DNA from: Microbispora rosea
Lineage (GTDB): Bacteria; Actinomycetota; Actinomycetes; Streptosporangiales; Streptosporangiaceae
Reading direction: 5' to 3'
DNA: 64,000 bases
Assembly (NCBI RefSeq): GCF_900156315.1
Contig: NZ_FTNI01000022.1
Span: 1-64,000 of the forward strand
Shown here: one piece after another, positions 59,224 to 64,000 of the stretch
How positions within the stretch are numbered: position 1 is the stretch's first letter
Layout of the letters: each line of letters opens with the position of its first letter
The notes under the pieces: generated by a model
What the model was told of the DNA's origin: nothing
The model's database searches: none
The model's input: only the letters and a program-made list of their open reading frames with translations
Position numbers and translations under genes: made by a program

Positions 59224-60126
59224 GTGACCCCTGACCTGCGACAACTCAGGTATTTCGTCGCCGTCGCCGAGGAGTCGAGCTTCACTCGGGCCGCCACTCG
59301 GCTGATGATCACGCAGCAGTCGCTGTCGCAGCAGATCAAGACACTGGAACGGATCTTGTGCGCGAGACTGTTCGACCGAGACAGTCGCGGCACCAGCCTG
59401 ACCGATACCGGAGCGTTGTTCCTGCCCGAGGCACGCGCGGTGCTGGACCGTGCCGACGAGGCCGTCGCCGTGGTTCGAGGAGCCGTACGCGGGGAGATCG
59501 GCGAGCTCCGTCTGGCCTTCCTGGCGACGACGGCCAACCACCTCCTCCCACCGGTTGTCCGCATCGCCCGGGAACATCTCCCCCACCTGAGACTCACCAC
59601 CGAGGAGACCACCATCGGGCCGCTCGTCGAAGGCCTGTTCGACGGCCGCTACGATCTCGCGTTCACCCGCCCGCCGCAGGTCCCCGGCCTTGCCGCCCGT
59701 ACCGTCGCCACCGAACAGGTGTGCGTCGTCCTGCCCCAGGGGCATCCGCTCGCCGACCGCACCGAGCTGACCCTGCCGGCGCTGGCGAACGAACGCTGGG
59801 TGATGACCCCGCGCAGTTCCTGGGAACCCTGGCATCAGAAGTTCGACGAGAGCTTCCGCGCCGCCGGGTTCACTCCCCACGTCGTCGCCCGGGACGCAAG
59901 CGTGCAGGGGCTGCTCGGCCTCGTCGCCGCCGGTGTCGGAATCACCCGGCTCGGCTGGTCGGCCCACAACCTGCGCCGCACCGGCGTGGTGTTCATCCCG
60001 CTCGCCGGGGAGAGCATGCCGACCGAGATGGTCTGGCGGCGCGGCAACACCTCGCCCGCGCTGCGCCGGATCGTGGACGTGGTGACCGACCTGGCCGCCA
60101 CGACGGACCTCACCGCCACCGGCTGA
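59224..60126 (+). CDS. LysR family transcriptional regulator
   Basis: A 300-residue LysR-type regulator. The winged HTH is LRQLRYFVAVAEESSFTRAA, TRLMITQQSLSQQIKTLERI (about 5-44). The effector domain includes IGELRLAFLATTANHLLPPV and VQGLLGLVAAGVGITRLGWS. It is divergent from the SDR gene, the usual LysR layout, with 100 bases between starts. GTG 59224 has TAGGCT 6 bases upstream and no ribosome site, consistent with a leaderless mRNA. The inducer is unknown. Confidence 0.88.
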   Translation: MTPDLRQLRYFVAVAEESSFTRAATRLMITQQSLSQQIKTLERILCARLFDRDSRGTSLTDTGALFLPEARAVLDRADEAVAVVRGAVRGEIGELRLAFLATTANHLLPPVVRIAREHLPHLRLTTEETTIGPLVEGLFDGRYDLAFTRPPQVPGLAARTVATEQVCVVLPQGHPLADRTELTLPALANERWVMTPRSSWEPWHQKFDESFRAAGFTPHVVARDASVQGLLGLVAAGVGITRLGWSAHNLRRTGVVFIPLAGESMPTEMVWRRGNTSPALRRIVDVVTDLAATTDLTATG

Positions 60127-60261
60127 CCTCGGCCAGGGACCACAGGCCTCGTCTGCCACCGCGCCAGGCAATCGCTGTTGGCCTCTCCGGACCCGGCCGG
60201 GCCAGTATCGCTCCTGGCAATGCAGCAGGGGGCACCGCCCCGCCGAGCACAAGGAACCACC

Positions 60262-60726
60262 ATGAGCAGTCCCGACATGTTCCCCGAACAGTTCGCTGAT
60301 CGGCTGGCGATCCGCGAACTGGTCGACGCCTACGCCCATCTGGCGGACCGACGCGACGCCCAGGGCCAGGCGGCGCTCTTCACCGACGACGCCCGCGTCG
60401 CGGTGTACGACGGCGAGCCCGGCACCACCGGCCCGGCGCAGACCCTCAACGGCCGCGACGAGCTGGCCGCCGCCTTCGGCTCGCTGCGGACCTACGACAA
60501 GACGACGCACTTCATCGGTCAGAGCACGGTGACCGTCGACGGCGACCGCGCGACCGGGGAAACCTACTGCCTGGCGCACCATCTCTGGACCGAGGAGGGG
60601 CAGCGCACCCTCATGGTCATGTCGATCCGCTACCACGACGCCTTCGTCCGGCAGGACAGCCGATGGCATTTCGCCGAGCGCCGGCTCATCGTCGACTGGG
60701 TCGACCGCCGGCCTTCGACCGTCTGA
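60262..60726 (+). CDS. SnoaL/NTF2-like protein
   Basis: A 154-residue protein with the SnoaL_4 start ADRLAIRELVDAYAHLADRR, DAQGQAALFTDDARVAVYDG, a central TTHFIGQSTVTVDGDRATGE and TYCLAHHLWTEEGQRTLMVM, and the end DSRWHFAERRLIVDWVDRRP. The conserved Asp, His, Arg pocket is like that of small hydratases or cyclases. ATG 60262 has AAGGAACC. It is followed after 13 bases by the GNAT gene, so both may be in one operon under the LysR gene upstream. Confidence 0.82.
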   Translation: MSSPDMFPEQFADRLAIRELVDAYAHLADRRDAQGQAALFTDDARVAVYDGEPGTTGPAQTLNGRDELAAAFGSLRTYDKTTHFIGQSTVTVDGDRATGETYCLAHHLWTEEGQRTLMVMSIRYHDAFVRQDSRWHFAERRLIVDWVDRRPSTV

Positions 60727-60739
60727 GAGAGTGTTACGA

Positions 60740-61522
60740 ATGGATACCCCGATCATTCCGGCCGATGACCCGATCAAGCCGGTTGTGGCAGCGTACGCGG
60801 CCACCTTCGAGAAGCTCGCCGCTGCCACAGGTCACGCACGACGAGGGCCGAACGGCGCTGTGCTGGCCGTCTCCGGGGCTCCGATCGCCACGCTGAACGC
60901 CGTCATCAGCCCCGACGTGGAGCCGATCCCCGACGAGATAGCGGCGCTGGCGGCCTCCGAAGGCCGATGGGCGGTTCCCTGGAGCATCCATGTACGCGGA
61001 GAGGCGGGGCCTCTCGTCACCAAGGTGGCCGCAGAGCATGGGCTGACCCAGTTCACCAGACAGCCGTTGATGATACGCAGGCCCGAGCGAGGACTTCCGG
61101 CCGAACCGGCCGTCGACTCCCTGCGTATTCGCGCCGTGCCGGCCGATGAACTCGACCTCTACGCCGAGACTGTCGCCGACGGCTTCGAGGCGCCACGCGA
61201 GATGTTCACGGTGATGGCCGACCGATCTCTCGCGAACGTCGACGGGCTCACCTTCTACGTGGCAGAGCTGCGCGGCATACCGGTAGGGACGGGAATGACG
61301 GCCGTTTCGGGCGGCTTGACGGGAATCTTCAACATCACCACGCTCCCGGGCTACCGACGGCGGGGGTACGGACGGGCCGTCACGATGGCGATGGTCCGCG
61401 CGGGCTACGCCGCCGGCGCCACCACCGCCTACCTCTACGCGAGCACGATGGCCGAGTCCGTATACGAGTCGGCCGGCTTCCGTACCGAAGAACACCTGAC
61501 CGTGATCACCGCTCCGGCGTAG
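60740..61522 (+). CDS. GNAT family N-acetyltransferase
   Basis: A 260-residue protein. The N-terminal half is specific to the family (DDPIKPVVAAYAATFEKLAA). The C-terminal GNAT domain has GLTGIFNITTLPGYRRRGYG and RAVTMAMVRAGYAAGATTAY with the acetyl-CoA loop RRRGYG and ESAGFRTEEHLTVI. The substrate is unknown. ATG 60740 (MDTPIIPADDP) is preferred over a GTG 9 bases upstream. It is in an apparent operon with the SnoaL-like gene. Confidence 0.82.
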   Translation: MDTPIIPADDPIKPVVAAYAATFEKLAAATGHARRGPNGAVLAVSGAPIATLNAVISPDVEPIPDEIAALAASEGRWAVPWSIHVRGEAGPLVTKVAAEHGLTQFTRQPLMIRRPERGLPAEPAVDSLRIRAVPADELDLYAETVADGFEAPREMFTVMADRSLANVDGLTFYVAELRGIPVGTGMTAVSGGLTGIFNITTLPGYRRRGYGRAVTMAMVRAGYAAGATTAYLYASTMAESVYESAGFRTEEHLTVITAPA

Positions 61523-61547
61523 GGCGGCGCCGCGGCGGTTCCCGCGA

Positions 61548-62501
61548 TCACGCATCACCTGCGCGAGAAGACCGGGCCGCGAGTGCGGTGCGCACCCGGT
61601 GGCGGTAGCGCAGCGGTGACTCGCCGACCTCACGTTTGAACGCTGTGCTGAACGCACTCTCGGACGCGTACCCCAGCTCCGCCGCCAGCGACCCGACCCG
61701 GACGTCCCCGTCGCGGAGAGCGCGCTGCGCCAGCAGCATCCGCCAGCGATTGAGGTACGTCAGCGGCGGCATGCCCGACACGGTGCGGAACCGTTCGGCG
61801 AACGACGTCCGCGACATCGTCGCGGCCCGCGCCAACTCCTCCAGGCCCCAAGGCCTTCCGGGTTCGGCGTGCATGAGGCGGAGCGCCGGGCGCAGACGTT
61901 CGTCGGCCAGCACCCGCAGCCATCCCGGGGGGAGCTCGGCCTGGTCGACAAAGGCGCGCAGCACTTCGAGCAGCAGGAGCTGGCCGTACTGGCGGATCGC
62001 GAACGCCGAGCCCATCCGGTTGCCGGTCACCTCGTCGAACAGCCGGTCGAGGACGCCACGCAGGTCGGACGCCGCGGTGGTCGACGCCCGGATGTGCCCC
62101 ACCGGCGGAAGCGCCTGCAGCAGCAGTGCCCGGCCGGCCGTGTTGAGGTCGACGCGTCCACCGATGAGGACGTCGTCGGTACCGCGGTCGGCGCTGGTGA
62201 GGCCGGCGGACGAGAAGTCCGCCTCGGGCACGACCTCGCGGCGCGGTCCGTCCCCGGAGCCACCCTCGATCTCCAGCCACGACCGGTTGTTCAGTACGGC
62301 GACTTCGCCCGGCCCGAGCTCGATCGGCCCGTCGACACCGTCGATGGTCAGCCGGGCCCGGCCGTACACCATCGCGAAGAACTTCAGCGGGGCGTCGACG
62401 GCCGCGCGCGACACCCACGGGCCCCGCATCGCGATCCCGCCGGTCAGCAGGCCGCGGACCTCGACCAGATCGAACACCTCGGACAGTTGGTCGGCGACCA
62501 T
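61548..62501 (-). CDS. AraC family transcriptional regulator
   Basis: A 317-residue regulator. The N-terminal cupin (about 1-170) begins VADQLSEVFDLVEVRGLLTG and includes GPGEVAVLNNRSWLEIEGG. The double HTH is C-terminal: WGLEELARAATMSRTSFAER, FRTVSGMPPLTYLNRWRMLL, and GSLAAELGYASESAFSTAFK, REVGESPLRYR. It is divergent from an SDR gene with 73 bases between; part-complementary GACCGTACT and AGTACGAACGGTC flank that gap and may be the operator. ATG 62501 is used; GTG 62534 upstream is possible. Confidence 0.87.
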   Translation of the reverse strand: MVADQLSEVFDLVEVRGLLTGGIAMRGPWVSRAAVDAPLKFFAMVYGRARLTIDGVDGPIELGPGEVAVLNNRSWLEIEGGSGDGPRREVVPEADFSSAGLTSADRGTDDVLIGGRVDLNTAGRALLLQALPPVGHIRASTTAASDLRGVLDRLFDEVTGNRMGSAFAIRQYGQLLLLEVLRAFVDQAELPPGWLRVLADERLRPALRLMHAEPGRPWGLEELARAATMSRTSFAERFRTVSGMPPLTYLNRWRMLLAQRALRDGDVRVGSLAAELGYASESAFSTAFKREVGESPLRYRHRVRTALAARSSRAGDA

Positions 62502-62574
62502 GACCGTACTATCGCGCAAGAAATGCGGACTCACAACTATTCAGAGTACGAACGGTCGCGAGCACGATGGTGCC

Positions 62575-63591
62575 ATGACCCAGAGACAACACCCCATCGG
62601 AACCGGATTCACCGCGGCGTCGACGGCCGACGACGTGCTCAAAGGCATCGACCTGTCCGGTAAGAACGTCATCGTCACCGGCGGCCACCGTGGGATCGGC
62701 CTGGAGACCACTCGTGCGCTCAGCAAGGCCGGCGCCTCGATCACCGTGGCCGCGCGCAACCCCGGCCGCGCCGCCTCCGCGCTGGCCGGGATCGAGCGCG
62801 TGGACACCGCTCGCCTGGACCTCCTCGACCCGGCATCGATCGACGCCTTCGTCACCCGGTATCTCGGCTCCGGCCGTCCGCTCCACATCCTGATCAACAA
62901 CGCCGGCATCATGGGCGGCGAACTCGTCCGGGACCCGCGCGGATACGAATCGCACTTCGCGCTCAACCATCTGGGCCACTTCCAGCTGACGTTGGGCCTG
63001 CTGCCCGCGCTGCGCGCCGCGCACGGCGCCCGAGTCGTCAACGTGTCATCCGGCGCCCAGCGAATCTCCGGCATCCGCTGGGACGACCCGCACTTCACCA
63101 CCGGGTACGACCCCATGCTCGCCTACGGCCAGTCCAAGGCCGCCAACGTCCTGTTCGCCGTCGAGCTGGACCGTCGATGGGCCGCCGACGGAATCCGCGG
63201 CTACGCCGTGCACCCGGGCGTCGTCTTCGGCACCGACCTGGGCCCCTTGCTGACCGATGGCGAGGAGCGGAAAGCCTGGCTGAGCGACGACGATCTGCGG
63301 TCCATGGGGATCCTCGACGAATCCGGCCGCCCGATCATCGACCCCGACCGCGAGCGGAAGACGCCGCAGCAGGGCGCGAGCACCAGCGTGTTCGCCGCGA
63401 CCAGCCCGCTGCTCGCCGACATCGGCGGCGTCTATCTGAAGGACAACGACATCTCGCCGCTGGACGAGTCCCCAGTAGACGTCGCCTTCGGCTCCGACCA
63501 GTTTCCCTCGTCCGACGTCGCGCCCCACGCCATCGACCTGGAATCGGCCGAACGGCTCTGGGAGCTGAGCGAGAACATGCTCAAGATCTGA
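62575..63591 (+). CDS. Short-chain dehydrogenase/reductase (retinol dehydrogenase-like)
   Basis: A 338-residue SDR longer than the classical type, like the WW-domain oxidoreductase/retinol dehydrogenase group. It has GKNVIVTGGHRGIGLETTRA, LHILINNAGIMGGELVRDPR, ARVVNVSSGAQRISGIRWDD and YGQSKAANVLFAVELDRRW with YxxxK, and a long C-terminal part (HPGVVFGTDLGPLLTDG onward). It may be controlled by the divergent AraC gene. Substrate unknown. ATG 62575 has only a weak GATGG-type ribosome site. Confidence 0.85.
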   Translation: MTQRQHPIGTGFTAASTADDVLKGIDLSGKNVIVTGGHRGIGLETTRALSKAGASITVAARNPGRAASALAGIERVDTARLDLLDPASIDAFVTRYLGSGRPLHILINNAGIMGGELVRDPRGYESHFALNHLGHFQLTLGLLPALRAAHGARVVNVSSGAQRISGIRWDDPHFTTGYDPMLAYGQSKAANVLFAVELDRRWAADGIRGYAVHPGVVFGTDLGPLLTDGEERKAWLSDDDLRSMGILDESGRPIIDPDRERKTPQQGASTSVFAATSPLLADIGGVYLKDNDISPLDESPVDVAFGSDQFPSSDVAPHAIDLESAERLWELSENMLKI

Positions 63592-63747
63592 CGCGGTGCC
63601 CGCTCAATCCTTTCGTCCGCTTTGGCTGCGTTCATAGCTATATGGACAGCACCAATCGGCAATGTCGGCTTCGACTTCCCGTCGTCTCCGGGCAAGATCT
63701 CGCGGCTAGCGTCGTGCGGCACATCCCGCACGCGGAGGTCTTAAGCC

Positions 63748-64000
63748 ATGCCTGAACTGTCCCGCAGGAATTTTCTCGGCACTGCCGCTGCCGTAACAGG
63801 AGCGGCCGCCGTCGGCGTCGCGTTGCCCAACGCGAGCGCCGCCGCGGCCACCACGCAGAAGAAGCCCGGTCACCCGCCCAAGCCGTACGGCGACATCCGT
63901 GACATCAAGCATGTCGTCGTGATCATGCAGGAGAACCGCAGCTTCGATCACTATTTCGGCGCGCTCAAGGGCGTGCGCGGTTTCGGCGACCGCTCGACCA
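63748..64000 (+). CDS. Tat-exported phospholipase C / phosphoesterase (N-terminal part)
   Basis: Eighty-four codons are visible before the window ends. The start [20 protein letters not shown] carries the twin-arginine motif SRRNFLG and a hydrophobic stretch. The mature start has [20 protein letters not shown], the signature of the phosphoesterase/phospholipase C family with the metal-binding Glu-Asn and the His. The enzyme should be exported folded and cut phospholipid head groups. ATG 63748 has GGAGG. The rest lies outside the window. Confidence 0.9.
   Translation, partial: MPELSRRNFLGTAAAVTGAAAVGVALPNASAAAATTQKKPGHPPKPYGDIRDIKHVVVIMQENRSFDHYFGALKGVRGFGDRST

Noticed and set aside
63642..63755. 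A 37-codon frame before the phospholipase gene
   Set aside because: It overlaps the ribosome site of the phospholipase gene and lacks its own; coding bias is not clear.

Overview
The window is high-GC DNA from an actinomycete. Gene order and content fit the order Streptosporangiales or a close relative, but this is inferred from gene content because no rRNA is present. The first half follows the conserved actinobacterial order known in Mycobacterium tuberculosis as roughly Rv3596c to Rv3628. It runs clpC, lsr2, lysS, coaX, NAD and pantothenate genes, folK/folB/folP/folE, ftsH, hpt, tilS, a DUF2342 metalloprotease, dacB and ppa. Nothing in the window looks like a phage, a complete insertion sequence, a CRISPR array, a tRNA or an rRNA.

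Layout. 1-4.7 kb: start of clpC with a stress-type promoter, a MITE-like repeat, lsr2, a tiny membrane protein, about 1 kb without genes, an RDD membrane protein with a Gln/Gly/Tyr-rich prion-like head, and argA. 5-7.9 kb: a c-di-AMP (ydaO-type) riboswitch driving an NlpC/P60 hydrolase, a solo LuxR-type HTH protein and an oxidoreductase. 7.9-16.2 kb: class I lysS, coaX, a nadB-nadC fusion, a TetR/methyltransferase pair with visible operators, panC and a DUF2520 dehydrogenase; no panD is present. 16.3-22.2 kb: MidA-like methyltransferase, P450, pentapeptide protein, a class V aminotransferase under a SAM-IV riboswitch, and an orphan NuoD-like protein. 22.2-32.7 kb: folate operon, ftsH, hpt, tilS, metalloprotease, dacB, ppa. 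32.8-38.2 kb: a second NlpC/P60 hydrolase, a membrane-tethered sigma-factor-like protein with a very long Pro/Gly tail, a saccharopine-dehydrogenase-like protein and a lipoprotein.

From 38 kb on the region is accessory. A three-gene cassette (MmyB-like regulator, zinc alcohol dehydrogenase, SDR) lies between 40-bp direct repeats that duplicate the 3' end of an ABC-F gene. Then come a decayed Fic gene, a 13-bp tandem repeat, an EhpF/EhpG-like (LuxE/LuxC-like) carboxylate-reducing pair, a membrane hydrolase, a secreted protein made of VTESRPVT-type repeats, an ECF sigma factor overlapping a gene for an FtsX-ectodomain protein, a DUF11 surface protein and an HTH-NB-ARC-TPR regulator. The last stretch is a run of small enzymes and LysR/AraC regulators, ending in the start of a Tat-exported phospholipase C.

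Two families of short dispersed repeats (two copies each) sit at gene ends, and three of the four copies supply or touch the stop codon of a neighbouring gene. Several genes (argA, folP, P450, pentapeptide gene, lysR, the hydrolase at 46.7 kb) have a TAnnnT box 6-8 nt before the start and no Shine-Dalgarno, which suggests leaderless mRNAs.
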